Source: Pseudomonas rubra (GTDB lineage Bacteria; Pseudomonadota; Gammaproteobacteria; Pseudomonadales; Pseudomonadaceae). From it: DNA of 64,000 nucleotides. The stretch lies in the NCBI RefSeq assembly GCF_028656935.1, contig NZ_JAMDGZ010000015.1, positions 124,001-188,000 of the forward strand, in the 5' to 3' direction. Under the pieces are notes generated by a model. It saw only the letters and a list, made by a program, of their open reading frames with translations, did not search any database and was not told the DNA's origin. Positions within the stretch are counted from its first letter, which is position 1. Each line of letters begins with the position of its first letter. Made by a program: the position numbers and the translations under genes. Positions 56,930 to 64,000 of this stretch are shown piece after piece.

Positions 56930-56968
56930 AATTGACAAAAAAGCTAGTCCAATAACCGATTTAGTTAC

Positions 56969-56996
56969 AAACTAGCCCACAAATGAGTTCTGTCAA
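56969..56996 (-). promoter_or_regulatory. ginA: Predicted promoter of the recombinase operon
   Basis: On the minus strand TTGACA (56991-56996), a 16-nt spacer and TAGTTT (56969-56974) form a sigma-70-like promoter reading into ginA. An inverted repeat GCTAGT/ACTAGC (56971-56976 and 56943-56948) overlaps it and may be an operator. Inferred from sequence only. Confidence 0.5.
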
Positions 56997-57078
56997 ACGA
57001 GAGGAAAGGAAAATCGACGGAAGGCGGGGCTTACAGGCAATGCCTACAGGTTTATAGGCTTTACAAATATTTTTTTGG

Positions 57079-57213
57079 TTATAATTTGCCGCCGGACAGG
57101 CAGACCATGACCTTGTCACCGTCTTCGATCATGTTGAAGTCGGTGATGGCTTCGCCGGCGAGACGACGCAGGCGTTTTTGCAGTTTGTTCTGGTTGACCG
57201 AAAGGGTGCCCAT
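57079..57213 (-). pseudogene. ttcA: Host ttcA, 5' fragment (split by island)
   Basis: The first 43 codons of host ttcA are [20 protein letters not shown] through [15 protein letters not shown]. After GGCAAA the frame reads into the island as a single Leu codon and TAA (57079-57081). It keeps the native ttcA start and promoter region (57214-57480, divergent to the Yip1 gene). The complementing 3' part is at 28079-28780. A 44-aa product would have no function; readthrough from this promoter reaches ginA about 150 nt further. Confidence 0.92.
57085..57090. other. Right attachment-site core (att)
   Basis: TTTGCC here is the same hexamer as at 28775-28780, the complement of GGCAAA in the ttcA PP-loop. 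Island sequence TTGGTTATAA is on the left and host sequence GCCGGACAGG on the right. Removing 28781-57084 joins the two sides to an uninterrupted ttcA. Confidence 0.75.
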
Positions 57214-57480
57214 AGCGCTTGGAATCCGCGAGGTGTGACAAAAGCCGAGCATTTTACCCTTAAACCGCCAGCGGGCGTAGGCCAATCCGATAAAGACTGC
57301 ATTGTGATTAAGCAGGGCCCTGACAGCGCGATTTGCTCTAAAAAGCCGGCTTTATGCGGCGAACGCCTTCCTATACTGCGACATAAGGCCACACAAAGGT
57401 GACCTCCAACCTCTGGCCCAGACTTGGGGCTGCAAGCGCTCCGTTGGGGGGCGATGGCAACAACGACAGGAGTGACCGGC

Positions 57481-58080
57481 ATGATCCATCACGTTGTTGG
57501 GCTGTTTACCCATCCCGATCAGGAATGGAAAGAAATACGCGGTGAAGAAGAAAGCATCAGCCACATGTACCTGACCCACACCCTGATTCTCGCCGCGATC
57601 CCGGCGGTTTCGGCGTTCATCGGCACCACCCAGGTCGGCTGGGTCATCGGCGATCGCGCTCCGGTCATGCTGACCCAGGAAAGCGCGCTATGGATGACCA
57701 TCATGTCCTACCTGGCCATGCTCGGCGGCGTGGCGGTCATGGGCGCATTCATCCACTGGATGGCCCGCACCTACGACGCCAACCCGAGCCTGGCACGCTG
57801 CATTGCCTTTGCCACCTATACCGCTACACCGCTGTTCGTGGGCGGCCTGGCGGCCCTGTACCCACACCTGTGGCTGGGCATGATCATCGGTACGGCAGCA
57901 GTGTGCTACACGGTGTACCTGCTGTATGTCGGCTTGCCGACCTTCATGAACATTCCGTCCGATGAGGGGTTCCTGTTCTCGAGTTCGGTACTGGCGGTAG
58001 GGCTGGTGGTGCTGGTCGCCATCATGGCCTTCACCGTAATTGTTTGGGGACTGGGCGTGGGGCCCGTCTACACCAGCTAG
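57481..58080 (+). CDS. Yip1-family membrane protein
   Basis: The 199-aa protein starts MIHHVVGLFTHPDQEWKEIR (ATG 57481, after GGAGTGACCGGC; the longer open frame is not used). It has five hydrophobic segments near residues 32-52, 65-90, 102-122, 132-152 and 170-195, matching the Yip1/YIPF domain in bacteria. Function unknown. It is divergent from ttcA and has a core-like composition, so it marks the right side of the island. Confidence 0.88.
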   Translation: MIHHVVGLFTHPDQEWKEIRGEEESISHMYLTHTLILAAIPAVSAFIGTTQVGWVIGDRAPVMLTQESALWMTIMSYLAMLGGVAVMGAFIHWMARTYDANPSLARCIAFATYTATPLFVGGLAALYPHLWLGMIIGTAAVCYTVYLLYVGLPTFMNIPSDEGFLFSSSVLAVGLVVLVAIMAFTVIVWGLGVGPVYTS

Positions 58081-58122
58081 CGCAACCTATTAGAATCGTC
58101 TGCAACATAGGCGCAACACCTT

Positions 58123-58144
58123 CAGGCCGCCGCAAGGCGGCCTG
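58123..58144. terminator. Hairpin between Yip1 and sprT genes
   Basis: CAGGCCGCC GCAA GGCGGCCTG is a strong stem-tetraloop 42 nt after the Yip1-gene stop. It lacks a U-run; probably a terminator or stabilising stem. Confidence 0.6.
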
Positions 58145-58220
58145 ATGCTGTGCGCTGACAGGTGGCTCGGCAGCCGCGCCGCGCTTGCGGCATAATTGTC
58201 GGCCAGGAGTGTTCCCCGAT

Positions 58221-58715
58221 ATGCCCGAACTGCTCAAATCCCGCGTCGAAACCTGTTACCAGCAAGCCGAAAGCTTTTTCAAACGCCCCTTCCCGCGCCC
58301 CGAAGTCAGCTTCAAGCTGCGCGGACAGAAGGCCGGCGTTGCGCACTTGCATGAGAACCTGCTGCGCTTCAACCTGCAGCTGTACCGCGAAAACAGCGAA
58401 GATTTCCTCAAACAGACCGTGCCCCACGAGGTGGCCCACCTGGTTGCCCACCAGCTGTTTGGCGAGCGCATCCAGCCCCATGGCGAGGAATGGCAGCTGA
58501 TCATGCGCGGGGTCTATGAACTGCCGCCGCACCGCTGCCACAACTACGCGGTCAAGCGCCGCACGGTGACCCGCTATATCTACCGCTGCCCCTGCGCCGG
58601 CAGCGACTTCCCGTTCTCGGCCCAACGCCACAGCCTGGTGCGCCAGGGGCGGCGGTACCTGTGCCGGCGGTGTCGCAATACCCTGGTGTATAGCGGCGAG
58701 ACCAGGATGGAATAA
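58221..58715 (+). CDS. sprT: SprT family zinc metalloprotease-like protein
   Basis: The 164-aa protein contains the HExxH motif in QTVPHEVAHLVAHQLFGERI (near residue 72) followed by the third His region EEWQLIMRGVYELPPHRCHN. A C-terminal zinc-ribbon has YRCPCAGSDFPFSAQRHSLV and RYLCRRCRNTLVY. MPELLKSRVETCYQQAE at 58221 is the usual start. SprT proteins are related to the eukaryotic DNA-protein crosslink protease; their bacterial role is not settled. Confidence 0.92.
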   Translation: MPELLKSRVETCYQQAESFFKRPFPRPEVSFKLRGQKAGVAHLHENLLRFNLQLYRENSEDFLKQTVPHEVAHLVAHQLFGERIQPHGEEWQLIMRGVYELPPHRCHNYAVKRRTVTRYIYRCPCAGSDFPFSAQRHSLVRQGRRYLCRRCRNTLVYSGETRME

Positions 58716-58719
58716 ACGC

Positions 58720-58755
58720 ATCGCGGACCTGTAGGAGCGGGCTTGCCCCGCGATG
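58720..58755. repeat. REP copy after sprT
   Basis: ATCGCGGACCTGTAGGAGCG continuing to GCTTGCCCCGCGAT forms a REP palindrome whose arms (ATCGCGG and CCGCGAT) pair across the copy. Confidence 0.85.
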
Positions 58756-58776
58756 CCCCCCCACCGCAGACACAAA

Positions 58777-58803
58777 AAAGCCCATCCGAAGATGGGCTTT
58801 TTA
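58777..58803. terminator. Bidirectional terminator between sprT and dctA
   Basis: AAAGCCCATC CGAA GATGGGCTTT is a perfect stem-loop with an A-run on the left and a T-run on the right. It can stop sprT and the convergent dctA transcripts; dctA ends 15 nt further. Confidence 0.93.
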
Positions 58804-58817
58804 ACATTACCGAGGCC

Positions 58818-60164
<1,347 letters not shown>

Positions 60165-60412
60165 TCATCCTTCCCAGGATGCGCTGGTACCTAAAGCGCG
60201 AACCCTCCTGCACTGGAGGGATTTGTTGTGTCGAGCTGCCTGGCAGAACTCTGCTGAGTCCATAGCAAGCCCAATGCCAAAATGCGCTTTTAAGGTGCAA
60301 GCCCAGAATTTACGGGGCTGCGCTGCACAATGAGGTTGCAGGTTGAGGGGATGAGGTTGGCGGATTTCCGCACGCCCCGGAAAAGAATCCGACAATGATG
60401 GCGGTAATCCGC

Positions 60413-61768
60413 CTAGGTGTTTCGCTCCACCTCAAAGCGAATGCGAAAGGCCGCGCCGCCCAATGGCGAGTCATCCAGGGTCAGGCTGGCGTCGTAGCTT
60501 TCGATGATGTCCTTGACCACCGCAAGACCAATGCCCTGCCCCGGATTCTGCCGATCCAGGCGCTCACCACGCTGGAGGATGCGCTCACGTTGGTCGGGTG
60601 GCACGCCAGGGCCATCATCCTCGATACTCAGCACCACCTGGGTTTCGCTGGTTTGCAGGCTGACGCGCACCTGATTCAGACACAGGCGATAGGCGTTCTC
60701 CAGCAGGTTGCCAAGCAACTCGAGCAAAGCGCCCTGCTCCACCGGCACCAGCGCCAGCTCCGGTACATCCACGCTGATGTGCACGTGTTTGTCGCGATAG
60801 ACCTTGGCCAAGGTACTGCACAAGCTGTCGAGCAACGGCCGCAGCTGCACCTGGTGGCGTACCAGGCCGCTCTTGCGCAGGCTGGCGCGCTGCAACTGGT
60901 AATCGATCTGCTGGCTCATGCGTTCGATCTGGCTTTGCAGCACCCGCGCCTGCTCACGGTCTTCGCGGCGCTGGGCCATGCTTTCACTGACCCCCTGGAG
61001 CACGGTCAACGGGGTCTTGAGGCTGTGGGCCAGGTCACCCAGGGAGTCACGATAGCGCCGGCGCTGCTCACGCTCGCTACGCAGCAGGCGGTTGAGCGAG
61101 TCAGTCAGGCGCAGCAGTTCACGCGGGTGTTCGCCACTCAGGCCCTCGCGGGCGCCCGACTCGACATCGTCCAGCTCGCGGCTCATCTGCCGCAACGAAC
61201 GCAGGCCCCAGGTCAGGCCGGCCCAGAGCAGCACCAGCAGTGCCAGCAACGCCGCGCCAAACCCCAGGTAGAGCTTCTCGCGCAGGCCATCGAGGGTGTG
61301 CTGGTACTCACGCACCGGCTGCAGGGCAACGATACTGAAGGCTGCGGTCTTGCCTCCGAGCAGCTTGACCTCGACGTCATAAACGAAGAACTCCTCACCG
61401 TTGCCCTGGCGAATGCGCGCGAACTCGTTGCCGCGCCCGTCATAGCGCGGGGTGTAGTTGATGTTCTCGTCTGCCGTGGCCCGTGAACGCCACACCAGGT
61501 TGCCCTGGCGGTCGTAGATATAGCCGAGCAGACGGCTATCGGGCAGGTTGAATTTCTCGTCGGGCAACAGCACCGGCATCTGCAGGTTGCCATCCTCGAT
61601 GCGCGCGGCGGAAATCAGCGTGGTGACGTCCGAGGCCAGGCGCTGCTCGATCGACTCCTGCAAGGCCAGGCTGAAGGCCTTTTGCAAGGCGGGCAGCAAA
61701 CCGAGCATGAACAACAGCGCCAGCACGGCAGCCGCCAGCATCAAACGCAGGCGTAACGAACGGATCAT
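60413..61768 (-). CDS. phoQ: Sensor histidine kinase PhoQ
   Basis: The 451-aa kinase senses low Mg2+ and cationic peptides. TM1 is near residues 7-28, a periplasmic sensor of ~130 residues follows, and TM2 is near 162-184. The HisKA phospho-His is in SLGDLAHSLKTPLTVLQG near residue 252; HATPase has LLGNLLENAYRLCLNQV, EDDGPGVPP and GIGLAVVKDIIESY. ATG at 61768 overlaps the phoP stop (ATGA). The position downstream of phoP and oprH matches the oprH-phoP-phoQ operon of Pseudomonas. Confidence 0.94.
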   Translation of the reverse strand: MIRSLRLRLMLAAAVLALLFMLGLLPALQKAFSLALQESIEQRLASDVTTLISAARIEDGNLQMPVLLPDEKFNLPDSRLLGYIYDRQGNLVWRSRATADENINYTPRYDGRGNEFARIRQGNGEEFFVYDVEVKLLGGKTAAFSIVALQPVREYQHTLDGLREKLYLGFGAALLALLVLLWAGLTWGLRSLRQMSRELDDVESGAREGLSGEHPRELLRLTDSLNRLLRSEREQRRRYRDSLGDLAHSLKTPLTVLQGVSESMAQRREDREQARVLQSQIERMSQQIDYQLQRASLRKSGLVRHQVQLRPLLDSLCSTLAKVYRDKHVHISVDVPELALVPVEQGALLELLGNLLENAYRLCLNQVRVSLQTSETQVVLSIEDDGPGVPPDQRERILQRGERLDRQNPGQGIGLAVVKDIIESYDASLTLDDSPLGGAAFRIRFEVERNT

Positions 61769-62442
61769 CGGCAACGCTCGGTAAACAGGTAACCCAGGCC
61801 ACGCACGGTATCAATCGGCTTGAAGCCGTTGTTGCCCTCAAGCTTGCGCCGCAGGCGACCGACCAGCACTTCGATGACATTCGGGTCGCGCTCGTCATCG
61901 TCCGGATACAGTTGCTCCATCAGGCGGTCCTTGGCCACCACCTGCTGATGATGACGCATCAGGTACTCGAGAATGCGGTACTCATACGCCGTAAGCGCCA
62001 AAGGCTGCTCGTCGAGGCTGGCCTGCTTGCGATTGAGGTCGAGCACCAGCGGGCCGGCGGCGATGGTCGACTGGGTAAAGCCGCTGGAGCGGCGCAACAA
62101 GGCGTTGAGGCGGGCTTCGAGCTCTTCGAACTGGAAGGGTTTGACCACATAATCGTCGGCGCCCGCGGCCAGGCCTTCGACCTTGTCCTGCCAGTTGCCA
62201 CGGGCAGTCAGGATCAGGATCGGGAAACTCTTGCCCTGGGAACGCAACTGGCGGATCAGGTCCAGCCCGCTCATGCCCGGCAGGCCCAAATCGATCACCG
62301 CCAGGTCATGGTTGAACTGCTCGGCCTGGTACAGGGCCTCCTCGGCATCCGCCACCGCTTCGACCACATGCCCGCTCTCCGTCAAGCGGCTGTACAAGTG
62401 ATGACGCAAAAGTGCCTCATCCTCGACCACCAGCAGTTTCAT
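61765..62442 (-). CDS. phoP: Response regulator PhoP
   Basis: The 225-aa OmpR-type regulator starts MKLLVVEDEALLRHHLYSRL (62442, after GGAGCAT). Phospho-Asp is in LAVIDLGLPGMSG near residue 51, Lys in DYVVKPFQFEELEARL near residue 101, and the C-terminal winged helix has LTAYEYRILEYLMRHH and TVRGLGYLFTE. It is placed between oprH and phoQ in one operon and controls it under low Mg2+. An in-frame extension upstream lies between oprH and phoP and is not used. Confidence 0.95.
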   Translation of the reverse strand: MKLLVVEDEALLRHHLYSRLTESGHVVEAVADAEEALYQAEQFNHDLAVIDLGLPGMSGLDLIRQLRSQGKSFPILILTARGNWQDKVEGLAAGADDYVVKPFQFEELEARLNALLRRSSGFTQSTIAAGPLVLDLNRKQASLDEQPLALTAYEYRILEYLMRHHQQVVAKDRLMEQLYPDDDERDPNVIEVLVGRLRRKLEGNNGFKPIDTVRGLGYLFTERCR

Positions 62443-62557
62443 ATGCTCCTCCAGACCCGCGCCGGCCTTCATTGGCCAGTCAATGTTATCGACCGATTGC
62501 AGAATAACAGCGAACCGGCCGTGCACATGCAGACCGGTCCGGACTTCGCCAGGCGAC

Positions 62558-63160
62558 TTAGAACGCGTAGTTGGCCGACAGGTAAGTCTGGGCGCTGCTG
62601 TTCAGGCGCAGGCTGCCGACTTTCGGGCCATCATGCTCGGACAGCTCGGTACTGGCGTTGCTGCGCAAGTAACGGTAGCCCAGTTCCACCGAGGCATTGT
62701 CGCTGACTTGTTGCAGCACGCCGGCCTGCAGGCCGATGGCATAGCCGGTGTCGGTGTCACGGCTGTAGCCGGAGGACTCCATGCTCATTTTGGTCAGGCC
62801 GGCGCTGGCGCCACCGAACAGCTTGGTGGTGTTGCCCAGCGGGTAGAACAGGTCGTAGCTGCCCAGCAGGTTTTCCTGACGTACTTTCAGGCCGCTGTGG
62901 TCGTTGGACACGTTGTCGTAGGTGAGGTAGTAGCGGCCTTGGTCGTTCATCTGACCGAGCCGGATGCCGTAGGTGCTGTCCTTGCGGATGATGCCGTCGG
63001 TGTTCAGGTGGTCGGTGTTGCTGCTGAGCATGCCGGACTTTTTCATCTTGTCGCTGGTCTGACCATAAGTGACACCGGCAAAGGTGGTGTCAGCGGCCTG
63101 GGCAGCGGCGCTGGCGCCAAGGAAAGCAACGGTGAGCAGCAGGGTATTGAGCTTTTTCAT
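62558..63160 (-). CDS. oprH: Outer membrane protein H1 (OprH)
   Basis: The 200-aa protein has a signal peptide (MKKLNTLLLTVAFLGASAAAQA, cleaved before ADT) and an eight-stranded beta-barrel. Family segments are TTFAGVTYGQTSDKM, GRYYLTYDNVS, LRQENLLGSYDLF-like (here VRQENLLGSYDLFYPLG), TKLFGGASAGLTKM, and the C-terminal TYLSANYAF ending with Phe. OprH stabilises LPS when Mg2+ is low. It is the first gene of oprH-phoP-phoQ; the PhoP box should be in 63161-63260, but I could not assign it. Confidence 0.93.
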   Translation of the reverse strand: MKKLNTLLLTVAFLGASAAAQAADTTFAGVTYGQTSDKMKKSGMLSSNTDHLNTDGIIRKDSTYGIRLGQMNDQGRYYLTYDNVSNDHSGLKVRQENLLGSYDLFYPLGNTTKLFGGASAGLTKMSMESSGYSRDTDTGYAIGLQAGVLQQVSDNASVELGYRYLRSNASTELSEHDGPKVGSLRLNSSAQTYLSANYAF

Positions 63161-63302
63161 GGTGTGGTACTCCAGGTGATGCACTGTGTTGGTGTGGAAG
63201 CTAGAGTACGCACGCCGCCCTGAACCGCTGCTGAACCCCTCCTGAACCTCGGCTGAACAGTTGCAGTGACACACCGGCAACCGTCACGGCACAATAGCGG
63301 CC

Positions 63303-64000
63303 ATGAACCGACTGCCCACCTGCTGTGCCCCGCTGCTGCATCACTGGCCCCTGCCGCGCCCAGTCCCCGGCGCGCTGCTGGTCAGTTGCCCGTTCGACCC
63401 CGCCCTGCTGGCCAGCGATGATTTTGCCCGCGCCGGTATCGAGCAGACCGCCAGCTTGCAACGCTCGGTGGCCAAGCGTCAGGCCGAGTACCTGGCCGGC
63501 CGGGTCTGTGCACGGGCGGCCTTGATGCGCCTCGATGGCCGCGACTATGTCCCGGGTACCGATGAAGACCGCGCGCCCATCTGGCCGGCCGGCATCTGCG
63601 GCTCAATCACCCATGGCAAAGGCTGGGCCGCCGCCGTGGTTGCGCGCAGCAGCGATTGCCTGGGCCTGGGCCTGGATCAGGAAAGCCTGCTCAGCGACGA
63701 GCGCGCCAAGCGCCTGGCCCGAGAGATTCTCACCGACGCCGAAATGCAGCGCATGGACCCCAGCCAGTTGGGCCTGAGCGTGACCCTGACCTTCTCGCTG
63801 AAAGAAAGCCTGTTCAAGGCCCTCTACCCCATCGTTAAACAGCGCTTCTATTTCGAGCACGCCGAAGTGCTGGAGTGGTCTGCCGAGGGTCACGCACGCT
63901 TGCGCCTGCTGACCGACCTGTCAGCGCAGTGGCAGCACGGCCGCGAGCTTGAGGGGCAGTTCTGCCTGCAGGATGATCAACTGTTGAGCCTGGTCAGCGT
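63303..64000 (+). CDS. 4'-phosphopantetheinyl transferase (EntD/PcpS type), 3' end outside window
   Basis: The visible 232 residues begin MNRLPTCCAPLLHHWPLPRP. Residues of the CoA- and Mg-binding core are SITHGKGWAAAVVAR, CLGLGLDQESLLSDERAKRL and TFSLKESLFKALYPIVKQRF (W/F-xxKExxxK). The enzyme attaches the phosphopantetheine arm to carrier proteins of pyoverdine and fatty-acid synthesis. The typical GIDLE is GLGLDQE here, as in Pseudomonas PcpS-type enzymes. It is divergent from oprH and runs off the right edge just before its stop. Confidence 0.92.
   Translation, partial: MNRLPTCCAPLLHHWPLPRPVPGALLVSCPFDPALLASDDFARAGIEQTASLQRSVAKRQAEYLAGRVCARAALMRLDGRDYVPGTDEDRAPIWPAGICGSITHGKGWAAAVVARSSDCLGLGLDQESLLSDERAKRLAREILTDAEMQRMDPSQLGLSVTLTFSLKESLFKALYPIVKQRFYFEHAEVLEWSAEGHARLRLLTDLSAQWQHGRELEGQFCLQDDQLLSLVS

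Larger units (their letters stand above)
28781..57084. mobile_element. 28.3-kb GInt-type genomic island inserted in ttcA
   Basis: The island splits ttcA at the PP-loop codons, with a TTTGCC core at both junctions. It has three parts. At the right end is an operon of three overlapping tyrosine-recombinase genes and a small coiled-coil gene (51331-56929). In the middle is heterogeneous cargo with lower and uneven GC and many pseudogenes. At the left is an AT-rich end (28781-30265) holding a complete second ttcA. This matches the GInt class (ginABCD operon, cargo, AT-rich 3' end) as I know it. No relaxase, secretion or replication genes are seen, so transfer would need help. Some genes are decayed, yet the recombinase genes are open, so excision remains possible. 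Confidence 0.88.

Noticed and set aside
28781-57084. Interpretation of the island as a self-transmissible ICE or prophage
   Set aside because: No relaxase, coupling protein, type IV secretion, replication, capsid or tail gene is visible; the only mobility genes are the recombinase operon and dead IS remnants.
62442-62526. Longer PhoP start upstream of 62442
   Set aside because: The extension is not family-like and the ATG at 62442 has a good ribosome site directly before the conserved KLLVVEDE start.

Overview
The window is chromosomal DNA of a fluorescent Pseudomonas, most like the P. putida group. The evidence is a GTG-started gacS, oprH-phoP-phoQ, a cobalamin-riboswitch cob cluster, relA-rlmD-cysM-gacS order, high GC, and many copies of the Pseudomonas REP palindrome (core GCGGGGCAAGCCCGC). 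About 36 kb is core chromosome and about 28.3 kb is an inserted genomic island.

Left core (1-28780): bluB (cut by the window edge), cobB and cobO behind a cobalamin riboswitch; an O-methyltransferase; two tandem NlpC/P60 lipoproteins; hda; an AI-2E-type permease; a DUF2066 protein; purM-purN; a DUF3108 protein; a DUF2058 protein; mazG; relA; rlmD; cysM; a two-component pair; gacS; ldhA; a META-domain lipoprotein; a TlpA-like thioredoxin; arsC-wrbA-DUF2069; and a DNA-3-methyladenine glycosylase. REP copies and one 153-bp MITE-like element have reshaped two gene 3' ends: the histidine kinase at 18416-19825 and the TlpA-like gene at 25250-25894.

Island (28781-57084): the host tRNA 2-thiocytidine synthase gene ttcA is cut exactly at its PP-loop codons (SGGK/DS). 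Its 3' part is at 28079-28780 and its 5' part at 57085-57213, with a shared TTTGCC core at both junctions. The right end carries four overlapping genes: three large tyrosine recombinases and a small coiled-coil protein. This is the architecture I know as a GInt element (ginABCD). The left end is AT-rich and carries a complete but diverged second ttcA, so the element appears to bring a replacement for the gene it breaks. Cargo between these ends, left to right: a decayed VOC gene; a TetR-EamA pair; a dead IS66; a 1513-aa hybrid histidine kinase with a response-regulator/diguanylate cyclase; a LysR-reductase pair and a SnoaL-like protein; an IS3/rulB deletion scar; small plasmid-type genes; and a defence-like block. 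That block has an unknown protein plus XRE-ImmA/IrrE, then XRE, a winged-helix protein, an SF2 helicase, a BPSL0761-type protein and a DUF6088/AbiEi-type protein. A frameshifted GIY-YIG-type gene lies next to the recombinases. No relaxase, type IV secretion or replication gene is visible.

Right core (57085-64000): the ttcA 5' stub, a Yip1-family protein, a SprT-family protein, dctA, phoQ-phoP-oprH and a 4'-phosphopantetheinyl transferase cut by the window edge.

The most notable observation is the island's strategy: insertion at the catalytic codons of a conserved tRNA-modification gene, a spare copy of that gene beside the attachment site, and an integrase operon placed downstream of the host ttcA promoter.
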